Below are positions 33,550 to 42,105 of a stretch of DNA of 42,105 nucleotides, piece after piece (position 1 is the stretch's first letter; every line of letters begins with the position of its first letter). Origin of the DNA: Fidelibacterota bacterium (lineage in GTDB: Bacteria; Fidelibacterota; Marinisomatia; Marinisomatales; TCS56); assembly GCA_013203115.1 (NCBI GenBank), contig JABMQW010000208.1, forward strand, positions 1 through 42,105, read 5' to 3'. The notes below the pieces were generated by a model, which saw only the letters and a program-made list of their open reading frames with translations, was not told the DNA's origin and ran no database searches. The position numbers were made by a program, and so were the translations under genes.

Positions 33550-35658
33550 CTACTCCACTCCTAACTGCCACATTAGGAAGGATAATACGTCCACGGTTTC
33601 TTCAATTTTCTTGCTGACCGGTTTCCCAACACTATGTCCCGAACTCTGCTCATAGCGAAGCAAGATCGGCCGATCTCCGCTATTCTTTTTCTGCATCAGA
33701 GCGGTCATCTTGCAGGCGTGCAGCGGGTCGACCCGGGTATTGTATTCGCTGGTGGTAAACATGGTGGCAGGATAATTGGTGTACGACTTCACATTATGGT
33801 AGGGCGAATAGCGGTAGATGAAATTAAATTGATCACAATCCTCGGATGAACCGAATTCAGGTATCCACAGTCTGGCAATACTGAATTTATGGTAGCGCAC
33901 CATATCGAGTAAAGGTACGGCACTAACCGCTGCCTGCCAGAGATCCGGACGCTGAGTTATGGCGACTCCAACCAACAAACCGCCATTGCTGCCACCCAGA
34001 CATGCTAGGCGACGCGAATTAGTATAACCATTATCAATCAACCATTCTCCAGCGGCGATGAAATCATCATAGCAGTTCTGTTTTTTTTCCAGGCGGGCTG
34101 CTTCATGCCAATCACGGCCATACTCGCCACCGCCCCGCAAATTAGCTACCGCATAGACACCTCCGGCTTCAATCCAGGCAACTGCCGTTTTACTGAAGTA
34201 GGGATTCAAAGAAATATCAAACCCACCATAGCCATATAACAACGTAGGATTATCGCCGTTCAGTTCAATATTATCATGATGGATGATAAACATTGGAATT
34301 GAAGTACCATCCCGAGATGGATAAAAAACCTGTTTGATAATGTAGGATGAAAAATCAATTGTACTGGGAGCCTGTTCCAATTGCATCAGACGATCACTGA
34401 AAAGATCAAAATGATAAATTGCCGGTTGGTAAGTAAACGATTCAAAGTTGAAAAATAGATCATAGGAACGAATATTACCACTTATCTTGGTAATTGAACC
34501 CATCATCGGTAGAGGTATTTCCCATTTGCGTTTTCCATCCAGAGAGTACATCCAAAGATGCGATACCACATCTTCAATTGTAATCACAGTTAGTTGCCCA
34601 TCGGCAAAAATAAAGGATTCCAAGCGGACTGCCGAAGCAGGGATAATCTCGTGCCAATTTTCCTGTTCCGGTTCACTAACAGATACGGTTAAAATACGAT
34701 AGCGCGGTGCTTCCAGGTTGGTCAGCAGATAAATATTATTATCAAATACGTCGGCCGTAAAGCTTCCATCCAATCCTACTGCCAGTGGCTTGATTGCCTC
34801 AGGCTGGTCAATTGGCATAAAATAAAGATCATTGATGGCCCAGTTGACGGATACATAAATGAACATAAATTGCTGATCAGAAGAAGGGTAAGCATTCACC
34901 CAGTCTGCACGTCCCAGATCTGCTCCGAAAATCATGGGATCGTCCCGCCAGATTGAGTCAGCCAGATTATGAAAAAACAAGCGGCGAAAATAATACTCAT
35001 CTCCTTCAGGTACAGTACCTGGCTCGGGATAGCGTACATAATAAAAGCCACTTTCATCCGGCAACCAGACTACCGGACTGGCACGGGTGTACGGTATTTC
35101 AATTACCAAATCAGTTTGAGTCGCAACCTCCCGTACCCTAAGCGTACTAATCTCCGATCCACCAAACGAGGCACCATAAGCCAGCAAACTGCCGCTGGGA
35201 GATGGATAATGCCAATCCAAACCGATAGTACCTTCCGCACTGAATTTATTGGGATCCAGTACAACTTGCTCATTCTCACCGGGAAAATCATCGGTAAAAT
35301 ACAGTACTTGGTGATTTTGCCCGGCTATTCGCCGAAAGTAAAAATAACGCTGACCATGCAATTCCGGATTGGTCATCACTGGCATATTATATAAATCTGT
35401 TAATGTATTTGCAACCATATCCCGTTGCGGTAACGTATCAAGAATGGAACGGCTAAATACCATTTGAGCATCGACCCAATTAACAACTACTTGGTTGCTT
35501 CCATTTTCCAGCCAACGATAATCATCTGATATTTTGATCCCATGTAATTCATCAATAACTGTTTCAACCTGGGTTGGCGGATAATCCCACTGGCTATATA
35601 TCTGAAAGGGTATTGTCAATACCACTAGAAATAATAAAATTTTTTTATTTATGGTCAC
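33550..35658 (-). CDS. Secreted prolyl oligopeptidase family protease (S9)
   Basis: 702 aa from GTG at 35656-35658, chosen because GGAGG lies seven bases upstream and the protein then begins directly with a signal peptide (ITKK-type basic start, ILLFLVVLTIPFQIYSQ); the frame opens at 35718. An N-terminal beta-propeller (from YPPTQVETVIDELHG) caps an alpha/beta-hydrolase domain with the triad Ser in GGSNGGLLVG, Asp in NTRVDPLHACK and His in SSGHSVGKP. It cleaves short peptides after proline, probably in the periplasm, and would complement the secreted subtilase in peptide use. It is the reverse-oriented neighbour of malic enzyme. Confidence 0.93.
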   Translation of the reverse strand: MTINKKILLFLVVLTIPFQIYSQWDYPPTQVETVIDELHGIKISDDYRWLENGSNQVVVNWVDAQMVFSRSILDTLPQRDMVANTLTDLYNMPVMTNPELHGQRYFYFRRIAGQNHQVLYFTDDFPGENEQVVLDPNKFSAEGTIGLDWHYPSPSGSLLAYGASFGGSEISTLRVREVATQTDLVIEIPYTRASPVVWLPDESGFYYVRYPEPGTVPEGDEYYFRRLFFHNLADSIWRDDPMIFGADLGRADWVNAYPSSDQQFMFIYVSVNWAINDLYFMPIDQPEAIKPLAVGLDGSFTADVFDNNIYLLTNLEAPRYRILTVSVSEPEQENWHEIIPASAVRLESFIFADGQLTVITIEDVVSHLWMYSLDGKRKWEIPLPMMGSITKISGNIRSYDLFFNFESFTYQPAIYHFDLFSDRLMQLEQAPSTIDFSSYIIKQVFYPSRDGTSIPMFIIHHDNIELNGDNPTLLYGYGGFDISLNPYFSKTAVAWIEAGGVYAVANLRGGGEYGRDWHEAARLEKKQNCYDDFIAAGEWLIDNGYTNSRRLACLGGSNGGLLVGVAITQRPDLWQAAVSAVPLLDMVRYHKFSIARLWIPEFGSSEDCDQFNFIYRYSPYHNVKSYTNYPATMFTTSEYNTRVDPLHACKMTALMQKKNSGDRPILLRYEQSSGHSVGKPVSKKIEETVDVLSFLMWQLGVE

Positions 35659-35949
35659 AAACTTCCTCCGGTAATGGTTAATGAATTTAAGTCGGTTTAA
35701 AACCATCTGCCCGGTCAATTTATTTAGTCATTTGCTGTTCTCTTTTCTGCTCTCTTTCACTTGCTTGATATACAAATGCACTTTTAAGATCATAGTAACA
35801 AGGTCTTATTATAATAAATAGATTCTCTACTAATTCCAGAAAATACTGTGGAACCGACCCTAAATTTTATACTACGGTAATCTAAAATATAAATAGTAAG
35901 AATCACTTCCTTTTGTCCATATTAATCAACTTCTCAATTGGTGCTAATT

Positions 35950-37014
35950 ATGAATAAACACAATTTGTTGTTACAAAATATTCCCGATTTTGTAGCACAT
36001 CTGCAAACCTATGGTGAGGTGCATGCTCCATGTCAGAAAGGGGAAAATTCATTCAGCTTTGAACAAGTAACCGATCCTAGTAGAGTCGTACTGGATTATG
36101 CACGGACATTACAATCGATCAGGAAATATTTCCTTCCTCCGACTGAACGCCTCCTGAATTTTTCCTTAACTGATAATACATTTACCAAAGTCGCAATAGA
36201 GAACAACCACCGAATCTTCCTGGGCGTTCATTCGTACGATATGAAGGCGGTTCTAAAGCTGGATTTTAATTTCAGTCACAGGACACCAGAAATTAATTAT
36301 CTGAAGCGACGTGAAAACTGCACTTTTATCGGAGTTTCATACGAGCCGGATGATTATCATTTCAGCCGCTCAGTAGGTATCACTGTGGAAAATACCGAGG
36401 GTTTTGATCTTTTCCTGGATCGTCATGAAAATGGATATACCGTACAAGTTCTGACCGAGCGGGGAACAGAAATCACAAAAGATTTTACTGCTTTAGGGGA
36501 AGCACTGGAGATACCGGAAATCAGCCGCCAGTTTAAAAATAAAATTAAATTTAATTACAATCGGCTGCCGGAAGTGATGGAACAATCCTGGAATTCACCG
36601 GTGTGGGAAGAGGTTGCCCAACGCTGTGTTGGCTGCGGCACCTGCAATCTGGTTTGTCCGACCTGTTACTGCTTCAATATGGTTGATAATGTCGATCTCA
36701 AATTAACCGATGGCTCCCGCGATCGCCATTGGGATGGCTGCCTGCTGAGTAGTTTCGCTGCCGTTGCCGGAGGTGAGAATTTCCGGGAAAAACTAGCGAG
36801 CAGACAGCGCCACCGTATATACCGCAAATTTAAATACATCACTGATAAAACCGGTGATCCCTGGTGTGTTGGTTGCGGTCGCTGCACGGCTTATTGCACA
36901 GCAGGAATCAGTATTGTTGAAATTGTGAACAGGCTCAGTGATGAATTTGAACAGACTCATTTAAGAAAATCATCCGCTCCGGTTGGACAGAAGATACAGG
37001 GAGTTTCATTATGA
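35950..37014 (+). CDS. hydB: Group 3b [NiFe] hydrogenase, beta (Fe-S) subunit
   Basis: About 354 aa, a 4Fe-4S dicluster protein of the sulfhydrogenase beta / Ni-Fe hydrogenase type. It relays electrons between the flavin subunit and the hydrogenase dimer. Two ferredoxin-type clusters are seen: CVGCGTCNLVCPTCYC (about residues 226-241) and CVGCGRCTAYC near the C-terminus. Start is taken at ATG 35950, since the four codons before it from a TTG (35938) have no Shine-Dalgarno. Its last four bases overlap the next gene (ATGA). First gene of the hydrogenase operon, divergent from the protease over about 290 bp that probably contains the promoter. Confidence 0.92.
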   Translation: MNKHNLLLQNIPDFVAHLQTYGEVHAPCQKGENSFSFEQVTDPSRVVLDYARTLQSIRKYFLPPTERLLNFSLTDNTFTKVAIENNHRIFLGVHSYDMKAVLKLDFNFSHRTPEINYLKRRENCTFIGVSYEPDDYHFSRSVGITVENTEGFDLFLDRHENGYTVQVLTERGTEITKDFTALGEALEIPEISRQFKNKIKFNYNRLPEVMEQSWNSPVWEEVAQRCVGCGTCNLVCPTCYCFNMVDNVDLKLTDGSRDRHWDGCLLSSFAAVAGGENFREKLASRQRHRIYRKFKYITDKTGDPWCVGCGRCTAYCTAGISIVEIVNRLSDEFEQTHLRKSSAPVGQKIQGVSL

Positions 37015-37859
37015 ATATCTTAACCAAACATGAACATACGCCACTGGAGTTGTATTACCCGGAAATGGCCGAGATCACGGCCGTTAATCAATTTACTGAG
37101 CTGGAAAAATGGTTTGAAATAAAATTACCGGATGGCAAGGAACTAGGGCACCAACCCGGTCAATTTGCCCTGTTCTCTATCTTCGGAATCGGTGAAGCCG
37201 CTATATCAATCTGCTCCGCACCTACCAAAAAAGGCGCCTTCGACATCTGTGTGCGTAAAGTTGGTATGCTGACTGAAAAAATGCACCAACTCGAAGTTGG
37301 GCAAAAAATCGGCGTCCGTGGTCCGTTTGGGACAGGCTTTCCCGTTAATGATTTCAAAGGCAAAGATATATTAATTATTGGTGGTGGAATCGGCATCGTT
37401 CCATTGCGATCCTTAATTAACCATGTGATTGCTTATCGTGAAGATTTCGGTCGTATAATCATCCTTTACGGTGCAAAAAACCCCGATGAACTACTTTTCC
37501 CCGACGAGTTGGAAAATTGGGATAACGATCCCAGTATCGAATATCATGTCACCGTTGACCAAGGCACACCTGAATGGCAAGGAAACACTGGTGTTATCAC
37601 CACATTGATCCCCGGTCTTGACCTGGATCTTGACAACACAATTGCCGCCATAGTAGGGCCTCCCATCATGTACAAATTTGTCCTGATGGCCCTTAAAAGC
37701 AAACGCCTGCCGGAAGATAATATTTACATGTCACTGGAACGGAGAATGAAATGTGGTGTCGGCAAATGCGGTCATTGTCAGATCAACGATTCCTATGTGT
37801 GTCTGGATGGGCCAGTTTACCAATTTTCCGATATTAAGAATCTGCCGGAGGCCATCTGA
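37011..37859 (+). CDS. hydG: Group 3b [NiFe] hydrogenase, gamma (FAD/NAD(P)-binding) subunit
   Basis: 282-aa ferredoxin-NADP-reductase-like subunit carrying FAD and the NAD(P) site. The FAD motif GQFALFSIFG, the NAD(P) motif IIGGGIGIVPLRSLI, and the C-terminal 2Fe-2S ligand cluster CGVGKCGHCQ with the fourth Cys in SYVCLDGP match the dihydroorotate dehydrogenase PyrK / HydG family. In group 3b enzymes this subunit exchanges electrons with NADP(H). Overlaps hydB by 4 bp and hydD by one base. Confidence 0.94.
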   Translation: MNILTKHEHTPLELYYPEMAEITAVNQFTELEKWFEIKLPDGKELGHQPGQFALFSIFGIGEAAISICSAPTKKGAFDICVRKVGMLTEKMHQLEVGQKIGVRGPFGTGFPVNDFKGKDILIIGGGIGIVPLRSLINHVIAYREDFGRIIILYGAKNPDELLFPDELENWDNDPSIEYHVTVDQGTPEWQGNTGVITTLIPGLDLDLDNTIAAIVGPPIMYKFVLMALKSKRLPEDNIYMSLERRMKCGVGKCGHCQINDSYVCLDGPVYQFSDIKNLPEAI

Positions 37860-38626
37860 TGAGTACCCAGACTGCACCGAAGACGAAACCACAAATCGCC
37901 TTTTTCGATTTCACATCCTGCGAAGGTTGCCAATTGAATAAACTAAACCTGGAAAATCACCTGCTCGAGATACTGGAACATGTGGACATCGTTGAATTCC
38001 GTGAAGCCATGGATGATAAGGCCGATGCTTACGATATCGCCTTTATCGAAGGATCCATATCCACCCCGAGTTGCGTAGAACGAATCCATGATATCCGCCG
38101 GCGCGCGAAAATCCTGGTCGCATTGGGTTCCTGTGCCGTGACGGGCGGTATCAATGCCATGAAGAATCTGCAGCCAATCGAGGATGTCCGCGAAACCGTT
38201 TATGGCAAAGACAAATATCTCTTTCCGACCCTGCCAGCCATGCCAGTATCGGCCATTGTGAAAGTAGATTACGAGATCCACGGCTGCCCTATGAGCATCC
38301 CCGAATTCCTGGTCGTATTTAAAGCGCTGGTTATGGGCAAACAACCAATCAAACCCGATTCTCCTGTGTGTGTTGAATGTAAACTGAGGGAAAATGAATG
38401 TTTATATGACCGCGGAATGGTTTGTCTGGGACCGATTACCCTCAGTGGTTGTGATGCTATTTGTCCCAGCTTCGGGCAATTTTGTACCGGTTGCCGCGGG
38501 CTGGTACCCGACGCCAATAAGAATGCCATGCTTGATATCCTGACCGATCATGGACTGTCCCTGCAGGAAGCTGAAAAGCGGTTATTGCTATTCAACAGTT
38601 ACAAGCAACCGGACACATTCAAATAA
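37859..38626 (+). CDS. hydD: Group 3b [NiFe] hydrogenase, delta (small) subunit
   Basis: 255-aa small subunit carrying the Fe-S chain to the [NiFe] site. Proximal cluster ligands are in TSCEGCQL, GSCAVTGG and HGCPMS; further clusters are indicated by CVECKLRENEC, GCDAICPSFGQFC and TGCRG. There is no twin-arginine signal, so the enzyme is cytoplasmic, as expected for group 3. It is translationally coupled to hydG through TGATG and precedes the large subunit by 44 bp. Confidence 0.95.
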   Translation: MSTQTAPKTKPQIAFFDFTSCEGCQLNKLNLENHLLEILEHVDIVEFREAMDDKADAYDIAFIEGSISTPSCVERIHDIRRRAKILVALGSCAVTGGINAMKNLQPIEDVRETVYGKDKYLFPTLPAMPVSAIVKVDYEIHGCPMSIPEFLVVFKALVMGKQPIKPDSPVCVECKLRENECLYDRGMVCLGPITLSGCDAICPSFGQFCTGCRGLVPDANKNAMLDILTDHGLSLQEAEKRLLLFNSYKQPDTFK

Positions 38627-38670
38627 CACATTGCTGCTCGCAATATTTAAAGGTTCACAAAGGATTTACA

Positions 38671-39987
38671 ATGAGTAAAAATCTAGACATTAATGTACAT
38701 CATCTTACTCGTGTCGAAGGACATGGCAATATTGTTATCAATATGAAAGAGGGGCGGCTGGAGAAGGCGGAATTACAAATTGTTGAGGCTCCCCGCTATT
38801 TTGAAGCCCTGCTGAAAGGTCGTAGTTTCCATGAAGCTGCGATTATTACTTCGCGAATCTGTGGTATCTGCGCACTGGGCCATCAGATTGCTTCTTTAAA
38901 AGCTACAGAGGATGCACTTGGGTTGGAAGTCTCCGAACAGACCATTCTGTTGCGGAAACTGCTGGTAAATGGCGCTACCCTTCAATCAAACGTGCTGCAT
39001 GTCTATTTTCTAGTAGCCCCGGACCTTCTGAACGCACCTAGTGTATTTCCGCTGATCCCAACCCATAAGAATGTAATCCTGCGGGCTCTGCGAATGAAGC
39101 GTCTCGCCAATGATATTGGTGATATTGTCAGCGGTCGCGCGGTTCATCCGATCACTCCGGTCCCCGGTGGCTTCACCCACATACCCACGGCCGGTGAGTT
39201 AAAAGAACTCCGCCGCCGTCTAATCGAAGAAGGTCTCCCGGACGTGGTGGAAACCGTGAAAACAATCAAATCCCTGGCCGGTAGAATTCCCGATTTCGTG
39301 CGCGAGACTGAATATATTTCACTGCAGGATAAAAATGAATATGCCCTTTATGACGGGGAAATCTTTTCCTCCGATACCGGCGCTACCGCTGTTCGCAATT
39401 ACCGTGATATTACTAGTGAATTCGTTGTAGCGCATTCCACCAGCAAACATGCCAGGCATGCACGCAGCAGTTATATGGTTGGCGCCCTGGCCCGTTGGAA
39501 CAACAACCACAACCAATTGACCGAAATATCGCTCAATGCCGCGGAAGAGATGGGATTGAAACCCGATTGCTACAATCCTTACCTGAATAATGTTGCCCAA
39601 GTTGTGGAATGTGCGCACTGTGTCGAAGATTCAATCGCTATCATCGATCGTCTATTAGAGCTCGGTTTAAAAAATGAAAAACCGAATCAAACACCAACCA
39701 AATACGGTGTCGGTATCGGCTCAACTGAAGTACCACGGGGAATTCTTTTCCACGAATATGAATATGATCGTAAAGGTAATATCGTTTTTGCCAATTGCAT
39801 TATTCCGACCGGTCAGAACCTGGCCAATATCGATGACGATATGAAGAAACTGGTACCGGAAATCATCGATAAACCCAAAAAGGATATCACTAAACAGCTC
39901 GAAATGCTGGTACGGGCTTATGATCCTTGTATCTCTTGCTCAGTTCATTTATTGAATGTAAAATTCATCAATGACTCAGAAGATTAA
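38671..39987 (+). CDS. hydA: Group 3b [NiFe] hydrogenase, alpha (large, catalytic) subunit
   Basis: 438-aa catalytic subunit. The four Ni-Fe cysteines are in RICGICALGH (Cys64 and Cys67) and DPCISCSVH (Cys420 and Cys423, His426). The 12 residues after His426 would be the peptide removed on maturation by the protease encoded next. The motif set and the four-gene order match the NADP-linked bidirectional group 3b class, also known as sulfhydrogenase, which evolves or consumes H2 and in some species reduces polysulfide. AAAGGA lies about six bases before the ATG. Hyp maturation genes are outside the window. Confidence 0.96.
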   Translation: MSKNLDINVHHLTRVEGHGNIVINMKEGRLEKAELQIVEAPRYFEALLKGRSFHEAAIITSRICGICALGHQIASLKATEDALGLEVSEQTILLRKLLVNGATLQSNVLHVYFLVAPDLLNAPSVFPLIPTHKNVILRALRMKRLANDIGDIVSGRAVHPITPVPGGFTHIPTAGELKELRRRLIEEGLPDVVETVKTIKSLAGRIPDFVRETEYISLQDKNEYALYDGEIFSSDTGATAVRNYRDITSEFVVAHSTSKHARHARSSYMVGALARWNNNHNQLTEISLNAAEEMGLKPDCYNPYLNNVAQVVECAHCVEDSIAIIDRLLELGLKNEKPNQTPTKYGVGIGSTEVPRGILFHEYEYDRKGNIVFANCIIPTGQNLANIDDDMKKLVPEIIDKPKKDITKQLEMLVRAYDPCISCSVHLLNVKFINDSED

Positions 39988-40477
39988 ATCGGAGACGATT
40001 GAAATTTCAGACTCTGCCAAAATGAAAATTATTGCAGTAGGCAACAGTCTTTATGGCGATGACGGTATCGGTGAAGCGGTCTTGAAGGCTCTCACCGATA
40101 TTCCCGAACTGGAGAATGTGGATTTGATCGACGGCGCCACGGATGCCCTGGGATTGATCGACTATTTTACCGATACCGATCATGTCATTATCATCGATGC
40201 CGCCAGCATGAATAAAGAACCGGGCACGGTACAGGTTTTTAATTCCGATCAGGTTGATTTGATGATTAAAACCGATCATTTATCCTTACATGGTATCAGC
40301 CTGGCGGAGACTTTTGAAATTGCGAAGCTGGCTGACGAATTGCCTAAAAAAATTACTATTATCGGAATTGAGCCAATGCAGCTTAATGTAGCCTCCGGTC
40401 TCAGTGAACCGGTGGAACAGGCAATTCCAGTTGCCGTAACCAAAATAATTGAAATACTTCAATCATCAACCTTATAA
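39971..40477 (+). CDS. Hydrogenase maturation endopeptidase (HyaD/HycI family)
   Basis: 168-aa aspartic-type peptidase that cuts the C-terminal extension off the large subunit after nickel insertion. Conserved nickel-binding parts are GNSLYGDDGIGEAV, the Asp in VIIIDAASM, and the His in LSLHGISLAE. The frame overlaps hydA by 17 bp; an alternative start at ATG 40022 begins right at the domain (MKIIAVGN) and would leave a 34-bp gap. Both are possible. Position next to hydA makes it the dedicated protease. Confidence 0.92.
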   Translation: MTQKIKSETIEISDSAKMKIIAVGNSLYGDDGIGEAVLKALTDIPELENVDLIDGATDALGLIDYFTDTDHVIIIDAASMNKEPGTVQVFNSDQVDLMIKTDHLSLHGISLAETFEIAKLADELPKKITIIGIEPMQLNVASGLSEPVEQAIPVAVTKIIEILQSSTL

Positions 40478-40489
40478 TCCGAGAGAAAT

Positions 40490-40879
40490 ATGCCCAAGAA
40501 AATAATGATCATTGATGATGACATCGACCTGGTAGAAGCAATGCGGATCACCCTGGAGTCAGGAGGGTACGAAGTAATTGACGCCCAGGAGGGCATTAAA
40601 GGCTTTGAAATATTGAAAAATGAACAGCCTGACCTATTAATTCTGGACGTTATGATGGGTACTCAGGACGAAGGATTTCATCTGTCCTACCAGATTCGGA
40701 ACAGTGAAGAAACAAAAGACATTCCAATCGTAATGGTAACCGCTGTCGGTGCCCAGACCGGTTTTACTTTCGATCCGGTTAAGGATGAAAATTTTCTTCC
40801 GGTAGATGAATATCTGGAAAAACCAGTCAATCCACAAGCATTGTTAGACACGGTAAAAAGGAATTTGCCGATTGGTTGA
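40490..40879 (+). CDS. Single-domain response regulator (receiver)
   Basis: 129-aa CheY-like receiver without an output domain. The acidic pocket MIIDDDID, phospho-acceptor Asp in LLILDVMMG, Thr in VMVTAVG and the Lys of LEKPVNP are all present, so it should be phosphorylated. It contains the insertion GFTFDPVKDENFLPV that is common in receivers of hydrogenase-linked and DsrC-linked operons, but its target is unknown. It follows the maturation protease by 12 bp and overlaps the kinase gene by 8 bp, so all probably belong to one transcript. Confidence 0.9.
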   Translation: MPKKIMIIDDDIDLVEAMRITLESGGYEVIDAQEGIKGFEILKNEQPDLLILDVMMGTQDEGFHLSYQIRNSEETKDIPIVMVTAVGAQTGFTFDPVKDENFLPVDEYLEKPVNPQALLDTVKRNLPIG

Positions 40880-42105
40880 ACCAACGCAGAGTAAAATTAC
40901 AACTGATATAAAGTATTCATTTTATACTCCCGGCTCACTACGTCGAAAAAATATCTGGTTGATCAATCTCAGATGGATTTCCACCGGGGCAGCTCTGGTG
41001 TATGTACTGTTAGCACATACTTTACTGCCCAAGGTTATACCGCTCGGTACTTTGTTAGGCGTTATTGTAGCCTTAGGCGCTGTCAACCTTGCCTATATCC
41101 GCTATTTCCAGGTACATCCGCCAATAGCGTTAAAACAGGAAGAAAAACTTGTATTCATTCAAATTTTAATAGATTTTATAATACTCACTTTTTTAATTCA
41201 CTATACGGGTGGAATCGAAAATCCCATATATTTCTTCTATATCTTCCACATAATAATTGCTTCAACTATCTTTGAAAAACCGAAGCAACCATTCTGGGTC
41301 GCCGGTATTATAGTCGTAATGTTTACTTTACTGACGGTATTGGAACACTATGAGATAATTACCCATTATTATATCATTAATTATTCCAAATCCACGATAC
41401 AGTTAGGACTTTCACTATTAGTATTTTATGTTACTATTTTTGTTAGTTCTTACATCGGCGTGACTTTAATGAATCGCCATCGAAAAGTGAAAAATTTATT
41501 CTATACGCAAAATCAAGCCTTGAAACAGGCTTCGGAAACTAAGACAAAATTTTTCCGGTTTGTTTCACACGAGTTGAAATCACCAATAGTTGCCGTTCAA
41601 AGTTCCATCAACGTTGTACTCGATGTTATGGGAACTGATATCCCGGACAAAGCCCATGATATGCTTAGCCGGGCCAGCGAGCGTAGCCGCCAGATGATTA
41701 ATGTATTAAAAGACCTAGTTGATATCAGCTATGACCGGCCTAAGTCCAATTCGCAGGTTGATCTGGTTAATCCCTGCGATTACCTCGGGAAATATATCGA
41801 AAACGAACGTCCCCATGCAGAAGAAAAAAATATAACTCTAACTCAAAATGTATGCCGTACGCGCAAAAACTTTAAAATCGATCGCTATATTCTGGAAAAA
41901 ATCATCTCCAATTTATTATCCAATGCAATCAGATACACACCTCCCAACGGACGAGTAACCATTTCGACTAACATGAAGAATAATTTCTGGTCACTCATAA
42001 TATCTGATACCGGCATTGGGGTATCTGATTCAGACCAGGTCAAAATATTTGACGAATTCTACCGAGCGGAAAACGCTAAAAAATTCGCGACCATAGGTAC
42101 CGGAT
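40872..42105 (+). CDS. Membrane sensor histidine kinase (3' end beyond window)
   Basis: Partial, 411 codons visible. Start is taken at TTG 40872, overlapping the response regulator by 8 bp, with AAGGA about nine bases upstream. Residues up to about 195 contain roughly five to six transmembrane helices (WISTGAALVYVLLAHTLLP, FIQILIDFIILTFLIHYTGG, FWVAGIIVVMFTLLTVLEHY, LGLSLLVFYVTIFVSSYIG). The dimerisation domain has the H-box FVSHELKSPI, then N-box ISNLLSNAIRYTP, G1 box SDTGIGV and F-box IFDEFYRAEN. The final G2 box is cut by the window end. No periplasmic domain is obvious, so it probably senses a membrane or redox state, perhaps linked to the hydrogenase. Confidence 0.9.
   Translation, partial: MVEPTQSKITTDIKYSFYTPGSLRRKNIWLINLRWISTGAALVYVLLAHTLLPKVIPLGTLLGVIVALGAVNLAYIRYFQVHPPIALKQEEKLVFIQILIDFIILTFLIHYTGGIENPIYFFYIFHIIIASTIFEKPKQPFWVAGIIVVMFTLLTVLEHYEIITHYYIINYSKSTIQLGLSLLVFYVTIFVSSYIGVTLMNRHRKVKNLFYTQNQALKQASETKTKFFRFVSHELKSPIVAVQSSINVVLDVMGTDIPDKAHDMLSRASERSRQMINVLKDLVDISYDRPKSNSQVDLVNPCDYLGKYIENERPHAEEKNITLTQNVCRTRKNFKIDRYILEKIISNLLSNAIRYTPPNGRVTISTNMKNNFWSLIISDTGIGVSDSDQVKIFDEFYRAENAKKFATIGTG

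Noticed and set aside
34969-35394. 141-codon plus-strand open frame
   Set aside because: Antisense to the propeller domain of the prolyl oligopeptidase; sequence composition is not protein-like.
37943-38344. 133-codon minus-strand open frame
   Set aside because: Antisense to the hydrogenase small subunit with all its cysteines.
35950-39987. Membrane-bound group 4 hydrogenase or F420-reducing group 3a enzyme
   Set aside because: No complex-I-like membrane subunits; the FAD/NAD(P)-binding gamma subunit with a PyrK-like 2Fe-2S motif and the beta Fe-S subunit fit group 3b.
40973-41275. 100-codon plus-strand open frame
   Set aside because: Out-of-frame shadow of the histidine kinase, which continues open through the window end in another frame.

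Overview
The window is 42 kb of bacterial chromosome, densely coded. It most likely comes from the Fibrobacterota-Chlorobiota-Bacteroidota (FCB) side of the tree, for example Candidatus Marinimicrobia, Calditrichota or a relative. Two secreted proteins end in the Por/T9SS-type sorting tail (core YPNPFN), which is typical of these phyla. Supporting traits are a divergent GroES, a Gram-negative outer-membrane porin, and intergenic palindromes. The phylum is inferred from gene content only. No rRNA, tRNA, CRISPR array or transposase was seen.

Layout. (1) 49-13495, all minus strand: a housekeeping run (receiver-like protein, endonuclease III, QueD, queuosine-precursor transporter, FolE, dihydrolipoyl dehydrogenase); a metallo-beta-lactamase-fold hydrolase; a lipoprotein / flavin reductase / membrane Fe-S oxidoreductase operon; two secreted sorting-tail proteins (one a subtilase); and HemW. 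(2) 13551-17723: class B acid phosphatase plus outer-membrane porin, a HEAT-repeat protein, a GroES-like protein on the minus strand, and a GNAT enzyme. (3) 17840-31449: an AT-richer surface-glycan island on the plus strand. It holds a GT4 glycosyltransferase, a double LicD protein, a teichoic-acid-type polymerase-like protein, a further glycosyltransferase and an ABC exporter. A phosphonate pathway follows: a TagD-like cytidylyltransferase fused to PEP mutase, phosphonopyruvate decarboxylase and phosphonoacetaldehyde reductase, then two more CDP-glycerol-phosphotransferase-like proteins. (4) 31743-35658: malic enzyme, a 355-bp intergenic stretch full of hairpins, and a secreted prolyl oligopeptidase. 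(5) 35950-42105: a complete group 3b-type NADP-linked [NiFe] hydrogenase operon (beta, gamma, delta, alpha, maturation protease), running into a response regulator and a histidine kinase cut by the window end.

The most interesting part is region 3. The genes add up to a route from PEP to 2-hydroxyethylphosphonate, its likely activation as a CMP-ester by the fused nucleotidyltransferase, and transfer to a surface polymer by LicD- and TagF/TagB-like enzymes. That would be a phosphonate analogue of teichoic acid or phosphocholine decoration in a Gram-negative-type cell. The order of these steps and the final polymer are inference.

The island also shows rearrangement scars: a decayed copy of the ABC exporter's 5' end upstream of the GT4 gene, an exact 26-bp inverted repeat next to that scar, and a leftover LicD C-terminus just after the exporter. 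This suggests cassette exchange at a surface-antigen locus.
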